This document shows positions 23,755 through 32,666 of a stretch of DNA of 64,000 nucleotides, one piece after another (within the stretch, counting starts at the first letter, position 1; every line of letters starts with the position of its first letter). This DNA comes from Candidatus Latescibacterota bacterium (GTDB lineage: Bacteria > JAAXHH01). Below the pieces are notes generated by a model. That model ran no database searches, had not been told where the DNA came from, and saw only the letters and a list, made by a program, of their open reading frames with translations. A program made the translations under genes and the position numbers. Location of the stretch: assembly GCA_012270975.1 (NCBI GenBank), contig JAAXHH010000141.1:936763-1000762 (forward strand), read 5' to 3'.

Positions 23755-26700
23755 TCAAATCGCTCGCTCTCCCGTGCCGCCCGCGACCAAGTCTCCCGGC
23801 GCGACTCCCGCGCCTCCCCCGACCGCAATCATCTCCCGTCCTTCGTCCGCGTAGACCTTTTTGACTTCCTGGTCCACGGTGCGCCAGACGAGGAACTGCT
23901 TGCGGAGGGTGTTCAGGAAACGCCGGTTCAGCCGCTGCCAGGAGTCCACGTCTCCGCTTTCCCGGTGTATATCCACCCACACCGCGTACAGATCGTGTTC
24001 CTGCTCCGCGGGCGCCGCGCTCAGGGCCACGCGCTGGCTGACCCCCGTGTCGTACGGCGCAAGCCACGTCTTCATCGCGATCATGTACGTGACCACGGTC
24101 TCCTCGCCGGTGCCCGTCAGAACCACCTCGTCCGTCATGAAGTTCCCCAGCGTGCTCTCGCCGTATGACTCGAAGAACCGCGTCAGGTAGGCGTAGAGGC
24201 CCAGCGTCTCCGTGCTGCTGATGGTGAAGGGGAACTCGAAACTCCAGTTGTCGCCGTCGGGTTCGGGGAAGGACCATTGCCGCTTCACGTCCGGCACGGC
24301 CATCTGGGACGCCTTGCTGGCCGGGTAGATCGTCGAGAGCATGACCACCGCCATGACCATGGCCGTGGAGGCCACGGCGGAGAGGGAGGAGTAGTTCAGG
24401 GTCAGTCCCGCCAGCAACTGGTATTCCGTGATGCCCCGGGCCACGGTCTGGCCGATAAGGTAGCCGGACATGCCCCCGATGACGGCGTACATGGCCGCCT
24501 CGGCCATGAAGAGCGCGCCGATGTGGGCCGGCGCGAGGCCCACGGCGCTGTATACCCCGATCTCGCTGAAGCGCTCGTAGACGGCGTTCATCATGGTGTT
24601 CAGGATGATGAGGGCGGCGACGACCATGGGGATGAACAGGTTGCCCAGGCCGGAGAGGGAACTCAGCGACATGGCGCTGTACACGGCGACCTCGCCGTCG
24701 ACGGAGGCCACCACCGGTATGCCCAGGCGCTGCATGAAGCGCTCGATCCGGTCAAGGGCGGCTTCGTCCGTGGGAAACCGGACCGCCACGGAGCGGAGCG
24801 TGCCGCCGAGGTCGTTCACGAAGGCCTGCGGCGCCAGGATGAGATTCGCGGCCGGCATGTGCTCGAACCGCGCCATTTGAACCGGTTCCTCGTCGTAGTC
24901 CATGAGGGCGAGTTCCGTGAGCAGATCATGGCCCGTCGCCGTGTAGTCGACCGGCGTCAGCGGCTCTCCGTCCAGGTCGGTGATCCCTTCCATGACGGCC
25001 GCGTCGAACATGCCGATCACCCGGTAGGGTTTGCCGAAGATCAGGATATCCGACCGGCCCGTGTCTTCTTCGGTCATGCCAAGCAGTTCGGCCATCTGCG
25101 TCGGAATGATGCACACGTCGGTTTCGTCCGCGGAGAACCATCTGCCCGACGTCAGCGCGCGGTCGAGGCCGCTCACCTCACCCTCACCGGGAAGCAGGCC
25201 CAGCATGGCCGAGGCGTAGGTGGACCTGGGCGTTCCGTCCTCGCCGGTCCGGTCGACCTTGACGAAGGTCTGGTCTCCGGGAAGGTTCCCGGAATACCAC
25301 GTCCTGGAAACGATCTGGATGCCCTGGTCTTCGGCCTCCGACGACCCGAATTCGGAGAGTACGTACTCGTGGGTCTGCTTTTGCAGCGGCGCCCAGTTGG
25401 GATTACGCACGAGCATTCCGGTATAGGCGGCCTCCGTGTCCTGGCTCACCTTCTGCAGCCGGAGAAAGGTCTGCACGGAGGTGAAGGAAAGCACGGTAAA
25501 CACCAGGAGCACCAGGGTGGCGCAGGTCAGCAGCGTCCGGGCCTTGCGCTTGCGCATGTTGCCGATTCCCAGGGCGAAGGCCGTGGCCAGGGCGCTCGAA
25601 CGCCGCACGTCGGTGGCCTGTACGGTCCGGGTGTCCTGCCTTACCTCGCGCATGGTCTGGCTGAACCGCCCCGATATGAGCCAGATGACCACGGCCGCCA
25701 GGGCAAGGGTGATGAAGGCGAGGAGCACGATATCGGGCGCCGTGGTGATCTGGAAGGCGGGATGGGTGAACCGCAACAGTCCGTAGGCGGCCATGAAGAT
25801 GCCGAAGGTGGTGGCGATGCGCTTGTACACGTTGGCGAAGCCGAAGATCAGCCGTTCCAGGGCGTAGGCGAAGGGGACCACCAGCACCATGTAGAACAGG
25901 ACGCCCTTCACGACGTCGTTGGCCGTTCCCGTCGCGTCGGGATAGGCGCGGGACTCGTATCCCCACGCGGCGCGGGCATGCTTGACGAAGCGGTCCCATT
26001 GCAGACTCTGGCGGGCGGTTTCGGCCTGGTCCAGCAGGCGTCCCGCTTCCCGGTGGAAGTCATCCAGCCGGGTGTTGTTCACGCCCACGGACTTGAGCGC
26101 GCCGATCCGCGCCTCGTCCAGGTGCCACATGTCCTTCGCGACCTGGTACGAGGTAAGGGGAATGGCGCCGATCCCCGAATCGAACCCGACGCCCTCGGGG
26201 TTGTTTTCGTCCGCGTTGGTCAGAACCAAGCGGCGGCCGAACAGGCCGGTGGACATGGTCACCTTGAACCGGCTTTCCGGCGGCATGAAGACCACGGCCG
26301 TGTCCTCTTCGTATGAAAACCCCGTGGTCCAACCTCCCTCCTGGAAGGTCATACCCCATTCGAGGGGCGGATTGCCCGATTCATCCAGCACCACGGCCTC
26401 GTTGAGCCGCGTCAGGAACCGCGGATCCACCAGGTCGTAGATGTTGGTCGCCTCGGACCGGAAGACCACCGTGGGCTTCTCCTTGTCCACCCAGTCCATC
26501 GTGATCTCGAGGGGGTAGGCGCCCTCCCCGTAGGGGCCCCGGTCCGGCGCGTAGATGATCTCCCCTGTTTCGGGGTCCATGACGTAGCCTTCGGTCGGGT
26601 AGGTGCGGCCCGCCTCCAGTTCGGTGCATTCGGCCACGCCGGCGCTGTCCGCCACCACGAAGATCTCGTTCTTCACCCCGCTGATGGTCTTGTTGTAGCG

Positions 26701-28311
26701 GCGGAACCGGACCACGGCGCCGGGCTTGGGCTTGCTCGGGATGTAATCCTCCCTGGGGTCGAATTCCACGACCCGGATGCGGCCGTTTACGAAACGGTCT
26801 TCGAGCTGCATCTTGAAATCCGGAAACAGCCGGGGGTCGTTGATGCCGCGGCCGAACAGCTCGGTCAGCAGAACGGCCTGCGTGTACACGTTGTGGAAAT
26901 TTACCCGGTCGAGATCGTCGATGGGCGTATCCACGAACTCACGAACGTCGAATACCGTGGCGAAAGACAGGGCGGGCAGCCCCATCCAGAAGACCAGTTC
27001 GGCGTCCAGGGCGATGTTGCCGGCGGGAAAGAACCCCGCGGTCCGGTGGCCCTGCGACGGAGAGATCACGTTTACGAGGGCGCCCGGCGGCAAAGCGCCC
27101 CGCCGGATGACGTCTTCCGCATAGCCCATGAAGGTGCGTCCGAAGGGGGTGAAGAACCGCTGCTTCTCGAAGGAATCGCCCCCGAAGAGGACGCCGGAGT
27201 AAATGACCCCGATCTGGTCCCGGGCGCTGGACAGGTCGATGCCCGCGAAGAGCTTGATGTTGATGGGGTCCTCGAGCCTGTCCGCGAAGTGACTGGAGAT
27301 GCGCGCGTGGCGGTAGGAGAAGTCGTTGATCCCGCTGAGCGACATGAAATGGCCCGAGGTCGCCAGGATCAGCACCGAACGGGCTGGCGGGTGGGCGGCG
27401 AAGTAACAGGCCATTTCCAGGAGCGCGGCCACGCCGGACGCCTGGTTCGCGCCGGGTGACACGGCCGGCACGGAGGAGATGGAGTCGTAGTAGGACTCCA
27501 GCACGATGACCTCCTCCTTCAGCACCGGGTGCGTACCCGTGATCCTGCCGAATACATTGTAGGCCGGAAGCCGCTTCCACGTCATGCGTCCTTTTGCCCG
27601 GACGTTGATGGCGCCGTTGGCTTTCAAGTATTCAATCAGGGGTCTGGCAGAACCCTTTTTCATCCAGAAACGGGGGAAGTCGAGAGGAACCTGGAGGTGC
27701 TTCTCCTCCCCGTCGACGCGCGTGGTGTGGTCGGGCTCCGCGAAAATTACGGCGCTGCCCCCCAGCAGGGCGGCCCGCTGCCAGTTGACGCCGGAGTTGA
27801 AGTCCATGAGGAAGACGGCGCCGGCCGGATCGATCCCGTTGAAATCCTCCCACTCGCCGTTGCCGATGTAGTGGAGCTTCCCCGTGATGCCGCCCGGAGG
27901 CGTCGTGGAAGTGCGGACGAGGTTAGGCCACAGCGCATAGAGGGGAATCGACCGGGTTTCCAGGGTCGTAGCATCGAGGATGGTCAGCTCGCCGCCCTCG
28001 TCCAGGGGGACGGACGAGACGAATTCCTCCATCTCCACGTCCTCGAGGCCGATTTCCCGCATGCGGTCGGCCAGGTAGTACGCCGCCTCGGTGGCCCCGG
28101 GGTACCCGGCCACGCGGGAGCCGAAGCCTACCAGATCGGTGATGGTCTGCCTGATCCGAACGGAGTCGACCACCGCGGCCACCTGACCGTCGCCGATCGG
28201 TTCCGCCAGGAGCTCCACGCGCTCACGGACGCCCGATGTCTGGCACGCGGAGACCGCGAACAGCAGAGCCAGGCCGGCAAGATGACCGGAAAAGGTACGT
28301 TTAAGGTGCAA
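23755..28311 (-). CDS. Giant lipoprotein: degenerate M28 peptidase domain fused to FtsX-type permease
   Basis: The 1,518-residue protein begins at a TTG (no better start seen) with a lipoprotein signal ending V-S-A-C23. Residues about 45-450 resemble an M28 zinc aminopeptidase with a PA-like insert, but the metal site is broken: the H of HxD is Y274 (ESYYDS), GxNDxxSG reads GANQASG, and the EE pair reads TSGH. After a beta-rich linker come TM helices from about residue 815 (VLFYMVLVVPFAYAL, VLLAFITLALAAVVIWLISG), then an FtsX/MacB unit: MRKRKARTLLTCATLVLLVF, a large periplasmic loop, and a three-helix end (IPMVVAALIILNTMMNAVYERFSEIGVYSAVGL...). It may be an ABC efflux or lipoprotein-handling permease with a substrate-binding pseudo-peptidase head. 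No ATPase gene is adjacent. Confidence 0.88.
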   Translation of the reverse strand: MHLKRTFSGHLAGLALLFAVSACQTSGVRERVELLAEPIGDGQVAAVVDSVRIRQTITDLVGFGSRVAGYPGATEAAYYLADRMREIGLEDVEMEEFVSSVPLDEGGELTILDATTLETRSIPLYALWPNLVRTSTTPPGGITGKLHYIGNGEWEDFNGIDPAGAVFLMDFNSGVNWQRAALLGGSAVIFAEPDHTTRVDGEEKHLQVPLDFPRFWMKKGSARPLIEYLKANGAINVRAKGRMTWKRLPAYNVFGRITGTHPVLKEEVIVLESYYDSISSVPAVSPGANQASGVAALLEMACYFAAHPPARSVLILATSGHFMSLSGINDFSYRHARISSHFADRLEDPINIKLFAGIDLSSARDQIGVIYSGVLFGGDSFEKQRFFTPFGRTFMGYAEDVIRRGALPPGALVNVISPSQGHRTAGFFPAGNIALDAELVFWMGLPALSFATVFDVREFVDTPIDDLDRVNFHNVYTQAVLLTELFGRGINDPRLFPDFKMQLEDRFVNGRIRVVEFDPREDYIPSKPKPGAVVRFRRYNKTISGVKNEIFVVADSAGVAECTELEAGRTYPTEGYVMDPETGEIIYAPDRGPYGEGAYPLEITMDWVDKEKPTVVFRSEATNIYDLVDPRFLTRLNEAVVLDESGNPPLEWGMTFQEGGWTTGFSYEEDTAVVFMPPESRFKVTMSTGLFGRRLVLTNADENNPEGVGFDSGIGAIPLTSYQVAKDMWHLDEARIGALKSVGVNNTRLDDFHREAGRLLDQAETARQSLQWDRFVKHARAAWGYESRAYPDATGTANDVVKGVLFYMVLVVPFAYALERLIFGFANVYKRIATTFGIFMAAYGLLRFTHPAFQITTAPDIVLLAFITLALAAVVIWLISGRFSQTMREVRQDTRTVQATDVRRSSALATAFALGIGNMRKRKARTLLTCATLVLLVFTVLSFTSVQTFLRLQKVSQDTEAAYTGMLVRNPNWAPLQKQTHEYVLSEFGSSEAEDQGIQIVSRTWYSGNLPGDQTFVKVDRTGEDGTPRSTYASAMLGLLPGEGEVSGLDRALTSGRWFSADETDVCIIPTQMAELLGMTEEDTGRSDILIFGKPYRVIGMFDAAVMEGITDLDGEPLTPVDYTATGHDLLTELALMDYDEEPVQMARFEHMPAANLILAPQAFVNDLGGTLRSVAVRFPTDEAALDRIERFMQRLGIPVVASVDGEVAVYSAMSLSSLSGLGNLFIPMVVAALIILNTMMNAVYERFSEIGVYSAVGLAPAHIGALFMAEAAMYAVIGGMSGYLIGQTVARGITEYQLLAGLTLNYSSLSAVASTAMVMAVVMLSTIYPASKASQMAVPDVKRQWSFPEPDGDNWSFEFPFTISSTETLGLYAYLTRFFESYGESTLGNFMTDEVVLTGTGEETVVTYMIAMKTWLAPYDTGVSQRVALSAAPAEQEHDLYAVWVDIHRESGDVDSWQRLNRRFLNTLRKQFLVWRTVDQEVKKVYADEGREMIAVGGGAGVAPGDLVAGGTGERAI

Positions 28312-28424
28312 GGCGTTTTACCGCAAGTTGGGTGTGAGGGAACGACCGCTGCCGATCGGCATCAAGCAAGCGCCCGGTCTCGATGCGGCCGTGATCCGCT
28401 CAGGCCGCGATCCGATTAACCGGG

Positions 28425-29330
28425 CTAGACCTTCCACTTCCGCCGCATCTCCTCCATGGGAACGGTCTTCCCCTCGGTCCACGCATAGTGGGCGATGGGA
28501 TTCTCGCCGACCCACCGGTGGTCGACGGGTTCGCTGGCCAGCTGGTAGCGGGTATCGGTGCTGACGCGGAACCGGTTCGACGTGTTGTTGATGGAACCGT
28601 GCATGGTGTACATACCGAGGACGATCACGTCGCCCATCCTGAATTCGCTCGTCTGCCACTGGCCTCCGTACTGGTCGACCATCTCGATGGGCTCGTTGGT
28701 GAAGTGGCCCGTCACGTGGTCCCGGTCCACGTCCATCTGACCGTAGGTCTCCTTGACGGCCTCGAACTGGTGGGAACCGGCCAGGATAACCAGGGGACCC
28801 ATGTCGTAGGTGACGTCGTCCAGGGGCGTCCAGACCGTGTACAGGTTCGGCGTGCCGCGGCCCATGTAGACCATGTCGTAATGCGCGCCCGTGTTGTCGC
28901 CCGGCCCCACGGCCCGCAGCCACTTGTAGTCGAAAGTGAGGACGGGGCCGCCCAGGAACCTTTCGAAGAAACCCATGATTTCGGGGGAATTGACCACGGC
29001 GAGGAATTCGTCCGTATGGGTCACTCGCTTGGCGCCGCCTAAGAAGGCCCCGCGCTTGCCGGGGGCCGCGACGCCCAGGTCGAGGGGATAGTCCCGGTCG
29101 ATCTGGTCGTTGGCGTCGAGATTTTCCAGGACGACCCGGCGCGCTTCCCGGACCTTATCCGTATCGTGGAGGCCGCGGATGAGCAGGTAGCCGTCTTCGG
29201 CCATGCGTTCCCGCAGCGCTTCCGCATCGTTTAGCAGTTCGTTGGCTTCGCGGAGCGTGGACAGGTACTTCCCGCCCATCTGCAACTCGTCCTTGCCCAT
29301 GACCAGTTGTAGTGATTCCCGGGTGGTCAT
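28425..29330 (-). CDS. PhyH-family Fe(II)/2-oxoglutarate dioxygenase
   Basis: The 301-residue protein has the triad H150-Y-D152 (TGAHYDMVY), H244 (YTMHGSINN) and R255, with the turn ILAGSHQFE. A GGAGGG site lies seven bases before the ATG. It has a longer N-terminal region (about 40 residues) than the other PhyH proteins here. It stands apart from the oxygenase clusters, between the permease fusion (113 bases away) and the tungstate-type transporter genes. The substrate is unknown. Confidence 0.93.
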   Translation of the reverse strand: MTTRESLQLVMGKDELQMGGKYLSTLREANELLNDAEALRERMAEDGYLLIRGLHDTDKVREARRVVLENLDANDQIDRDYPLDLGVAAPGKRGAFLGGAKRVTHTDEFLAVVNSPEIMGFFERFLGGPVLTFDYKWLRAVGPGDNTGAHYDMVYMGRGTPNLYTVWTPLDDVTYDMGPLVILAGSHQFEAVKETYGQMDVDRDHVTGHFTNEPIEMVDQYGGQWQTSEFRMGDVIVLGMYTMHGSINNTSNRFRVSTDTRYQLASEPVDHRWVGENPIAHYAWTEGKTVPMEEMRRKWKV

Positions 29331-29407
29331 TTATCCCTCCGTGGTTGGTCTTTACATCGAAAAGGGCTCGTTTGGAGCAAAGATTCGTTTTTACCTGAAA
29401 AATACCA

Positions 29408-30424
29408 TTACGTTGCCCGGACGGCTGAAGCCTCGATAGCTGCGTATACCGTATCCCCGACGGTAAGACCCATCCCGGCAAAGGAATCCCGCGATACGTG
29501 GACGGTAAGGCGCAGGCCGGCGTCCACGCTCAGGCGTATACGGTCTCCGTCCACCGCCGCGGCGGACACGACGCCCTCGAGCGTATTCGCGGCGGCCGTC
29601 GAAACGGGCTGCCGGGACAACCGGACCTCGTCCGGCGCGATGGCGATGTGTGCCGTTCCACGCGCGGCCGCATCCGTGCGCAGCGTCACGCCGCCGTCCA
29701 GCCTGACCACCGGACCGTGCGCGGAATCCTCCACGCGACCGCTGAATACGTTTTCCGGACCGGCTTCGAGCATGCGCCCGTCGCGCATGATCAGTACCTC
29801 GTCGGCGATGCGCCGGGCCTGTTCGTACTGGTGTGTCGAGAGTACGACGGTCATGCGCCGCTGCCGGCACGTCTCCCGGAGTATCTCTTCGATCTGCCGC
29901 CCATGGGCCGCGTCCACGCTGGCCGTGGGTTCGTCGAGCAGCAGGACGTCGGGCTCGGTGACCAGGGCCCGGGCCAGTCCCGCGCGCTGGGCCTCTCCGC
30001 CCGACAGGCTGTGGGCGGGCCGGTGGGCGAATTCCCGGAGGCCCACCCTGCCGAGCATGCCGGTCACGCGTTCTTCGATGGCCTCCTTCGCCATGCCGCG
30101 GAACCGCAGGCCGGACGCCACGTTCTCGAACACGGTGGACCGGAACAGGTACACGTGCTGCATGAGCAGCGTGACGCGGCGGCGGTACTGGCGGCCGCGG
30201 GCCGGATCGGCCCCGTGCACGGGCCGGCCTTCGAAGAGGATCCGGCCCTCCTGCGGCAGGGTCAGCAGGGCGAGCATGTTCAGGAGCGTTGTCTTGCCCG
30301 AACCATTCGTGCCGTAAATGGCGTAGGTTCTTCCGGGGGACAAGGCAAGGTGGACGACGCGCAGATGAAATCCGGAAGCGTACCGGTGCGCCAGGTTCTC
30401 GACCACGATGATCGGATCGGCCAT
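29408..30424 (-). CDS. Tungstate/molybdate-type ABC transporter ATP-binding protein with TOBE domain
   Basis: The 338-residue protein has Walker A GTNGSGKTT (38-46), signature LSGGEAQRAGLARAL (140-154), Walker B LLLDEP (161-166), and a C-terminal TOBE-like domain (about 265-335) typical of ModC/TupC/WtpC oxyanion importers. The ATG at 30424 overlaps the permease stop by one base; the open frame upstream is permease shadow. With the permease it would import tungstate or molybdate, which fits the molybdopterin enzyme at 19893. The oxyanion cannot be told from sequence. Confidence 0.9.
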   Translation of the reverse strand: MADPIIVVENLAHRYASGFHLRVVHLALSPGRTYAIYGTNGSGKTTLLNMLALLTLPQEGRILFEGRPVHGADPARGRQYRRRVTLLMQHVYLFRSTVFENVASGLRFRGMAKEAIEERVTGMLGRVGLREFAHRPAHSLSGGEAQRAGLARALVTEPDVLLLDEPTASVDAAHGRQIEEILRETCRQRRMTVVLSTHQYEQARRIADEVLIMRDGRMLEAGPENVFSGRVEDSAHGPVVRLDGGVTLRTDAAARGTAHIAIAPDEVRLSRQPVSTAAANTLEGVVSAAAVDGDRIRLSVDAGLRLTVHVSRDSFAGMGLTVGDTVYAAIEASAVRAT

Positions 30425-31116
30425 CAGTCGTCGAACCCCTGCAGCCAGTGAAAGAGAATGTTCGCGCCGAATGCGGTCAGCAGCAGGATGATGCCGAGGG
30501 CGATGGCCAGGCCGAACTCCCCCTTGCTGCTCTCGAGGGCGATCGCCGTCGTCATGGTCCGCGTGCTCCCCTTGATGTTGCCGCCCAGCATCATGGCCGC
30601 GCCCACTTCCGCAATGACCCGCCCGAAGGCGGCGACCACCGCGGCCATGATGCCGAACCGGGCCTCCGAGATCAGCGTGCGGGCCGTCTGGGCCGTCGTG
30701 GCGCCCAGCGTCAGGGCCGTCTCGGTGATCCGGGAATCGACGGCGCGGAAGGCCGAAAGGGTGAAAGCGGCCACGATGGGCAGGGCGAGGATGGTCTCGC
30801 CGATGATCATGGCCCCCGGGGTATACAGCAGTTCGAGAAACCCCAGGGGGCCGCGCCGGGAGATCATGGAATAGACGAAGAGGCCGATCACCACGGTCGG
30901 CATCGCCAGCATCGTATTGAGTACCGTGGTAACCAGCCGCTGGCCGCGAAACCGGTGGGTCGCGAGGTAATAGCCCGCGGGCAGTCCCATCACGGAGGCC
31001 AGCAGGATCGCGGACACCGCGACGAAAACTGAAACGCCGACGATGCCGTACACGCCGGACTCGCCCGTGAGCAGTAAACGGAACGCTTCCTGAAATCCAC
31101 TGAGCAGGTAGTCCAT
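30424..31116 (-). CDS. Tungstate-type ABC transporter permease (TupB-like)
   Basis: The 230-residue protein has about five TM segments (e.g. VYGIVGVSVFVAVSAILLASVMG, GLAIALGIILLLTAFGANILF). The EAA loop reads ETALTLGATTAQTARTLISEARFGIMAAVVAAFGRVIAEVG. The phrases TMLAMPTVVIGLFVYSMISRRGPLG and EVGAAMMLGGNIKG are close to TupB. No periplasmic tungstate-binding protein (TupA) is found in the flanking 240 bases or elsewhere in the window, so the binding component must be encoded at another site or have been lost. Confidence 0.9.
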   Translation of the reverse strand: MDYLLSGFQEAFRLLLTGESGVYGIVGVSVFVAVSAILLASVMGLPAGYYLATHRFRGQRLVTTVLNTMLAMPTVVIGLFVYSMISRRGPLGFLELLYTPGAMIIGETILALPIVAAFTLSAFRAVDSRITETALTLGATTAQTARTLISEARFGIMAAVVAAFGRVIAEVGAAMMLGGNIKGSTRTMTTAIALESSKGEFGLAIALGIILLLTAFGANILFHWLQGFDD

Positions 31117-31187
31117 GTTCCCTATGAAACAACAAAACAGCCCATCGAATCAACAGGTTTTTGCCCTGCTGAAAACGCCGAAATACG

Positions 31188-31216
31188 TTGACAGAATCGC
31201 CGCGGGACTGTAGGTT
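31188..31216 (+). promoter_or_regulatory. Promoter of the DppBC-type permease pair
   Basis: TTGACA (31188-31193), a 17-base spacer and TAGGTT (31211-31216). It predicts a leader of about 130 bases before the ATG at 31354. Confidence 0.5.
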
Positions 31217-31353
31217 GTCTGGCGTTCAGCGGGGCCGTGCCCCGTTGGCGCCGCGATTTGCGGACGGGCTCGCCCCTGCAGGCGGTTTCCTCATCCTTCG
31301 GACCGCGGTTTCGCATGTAACCACCCCATTCAAGCAAAGGATTCGACGACCGG

Positions 31354-32664
31354 ATGCCCGCACTAGGGATCATTGGCGTCCTGTGGCTGCTGCTCGTCCT
31401 GGCCGCGGGTTACTGGGGTAACCGGCGCAAGCTTGACGCGACCTTCGTCAAGGGCGTCCAGACGCTGATCACCATCGTCGCCCTGGCCGTCGCGGCCCCG
31501 CAGCTCGGCGTGTTCAAAACCGCCCTCGCCGCGCTCTGGCTCCTCCTGTTCGTCGCCGCGTCCACCCTGATGCGCCGCTTCCGCGTGCCGAACCTGGCCG
31601 CGCGGGTCATCGCCCTTGCCGCCGTGGGCCTGGCGCTGTGGGGCACCGACTCCCTGAACGTCATGCTGATCCGCACGCTTATCATGCTTGCGGTAACCAG
31701 CATCTTTCTCCTCGGACTGAACCTGGGCTTCCGGTACCTGGTCCGCCGCATTCTCTGGATCTTCCCCGTTCTCTTCGCCGTCTCGGTCATCACCTTCTCC
31801 ATCATGCACGCCGTGCCCGGCGGTCCCTTCGACGCGGGCGGCGAGACCGGCGGCATCCCGCTGACGCCCGAGGTGCGGGCCAACCTGATGCGGAAGTACA
31901 ATCTCGACCAGCCGCTGCACATCCAGTACATCTCCTGGGTGAGCAACGTCGTGCGGGGCGACTTCGGTTACTCGTTCCAGCACCAGAGCAAGACCTGCCA
32001 GGAACTCATCGCCCAGGCCTGGCCCGTGTCCGTCCACCTGGGCAGCATGGCCCTGATCGTGGCCCTCACCGGCGGGTTGCTGCTGGGCATTCTCGCGGCG
32101 GTATACCAGAACACCTGGATCGATTACGTCGCCTCGCTCACCGCGGTATTCAGCATCGTCACGCCCAGTTTCGTCGTCGCCGTCGGGTTGACCGTCGTCT
32201 TTTCCCTGTGGCTTCACCTCTTCGAAACGGGAGGCTGGAATTCGCCCAAGGACTGGGTCATGCCGGTGATCGCCCTGTCGCTCGGGGACATGGCCGTGGT
32301 GGCGAGGTATACCCGGTCGAACATGATCGAGGCCATCCGGGCCGACTACGTGCGCACCGCCCGGGCCAAGGGCCTCACCGAGTTCTCGGTCGTGGTGGTG
32401 CACGTGTTCAAGAACGCCCTGATCCCCCTGCTGACCATCGCGGGACCGATGATGGCCAACCTGATCACGGGATCCTTCTTCATCGAGACGATCTTCCGGA
32501 TCCCGGGCCTGGGGCGGTACTTCACCACGAGCGTGTTCGCCCGGGACTACCCCATGATCATGTCCACGGCCCTGCTCTGGTCGTCGCTCATCGTCGTGAT
32601 CTACGTGATTACGGACCTCATGTACGCGCTGGTGGACCCCCGCATCCGGTATAGGAAGGATTGA
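31354..32664 (+). CDS. DppB/OppB-type ABC transporter permease with N-terminal membrane extension
   Basis: The 436-residue protein is about 110-130 residues longer than ordinary DppB. The extra part (MPALGIIGVLWLLLVLAAGYW ... MLIRTLIMLAVTSIFLLGLNLG) contains four or so additional hydrophobic helices. The normal DppB start follows: RYLVRRILWIFPVLFAVSVITFSIMHAVPGGPFD. The EAA loop reads YVRTARAKGLTEFSVVVVHVFKNALIPLLT, and the C-terminus GSFFIETIFRIPGLGRYF is typical of peptide, nickel and oligosaccharide importers. It is followed two bases later by the DppC-type gene. No binding protein or ATPase gene accompanies the pair. Confidence 0.92.
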   Translation: MPALGIIGVLWLLLVLAAGYWGNRRKLDATFVKGVQTLITIVALAVAAPQLGVFKTALAALWLLLFVAASTLMRRFRVPNLAARVIALAAVGLALWGTDSLNVMLIRTLIMLAVTSIFLLGLNLGFRYLVRRILWIFPVLFAVSVITFSIMHAVPGGPFDAGGETGGIPLTPEVRANLMRKYNLDQPLHIQYISWVSNVVRGDFGYSFQHQSKTCQELIAQAWPVSVHLGSMALIVALTGGLLLGILAAVYQNTWIDYVASLTAVFSIVTPSFVVAVGLTVVFSLWLHLFETGGWNSPKDWVMPVIALSLGDMAVVARYTRSNMIEAIRADYVRTARAKGLTEFSVVVVHVFKNALIPLLTIAGPMMANLITGSFFIETIFRIPGLGRYFTTSVFARDYPMIMSTALLWSSLIVVIYVITDLMYALVDPRIRYRKD

Positions 32665-32666
32665 GC

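Noticed and set aside
24277..26316. A 679-codon open frame on the plus strand opposite the permease fusion
   Set aside because: Its translation is His/Gly/Arg-rich and repetitive with no domain; it is the antisense shadow of a well-supported gene in high-GC DNA.
31150..31175. Hairpin around a T run (AACAGGTTTTTGCCCTG)
   Set aside because: Stem of about four base pairs with the T run in the loop, not a terminator; the region is upstream of both divergent genes.
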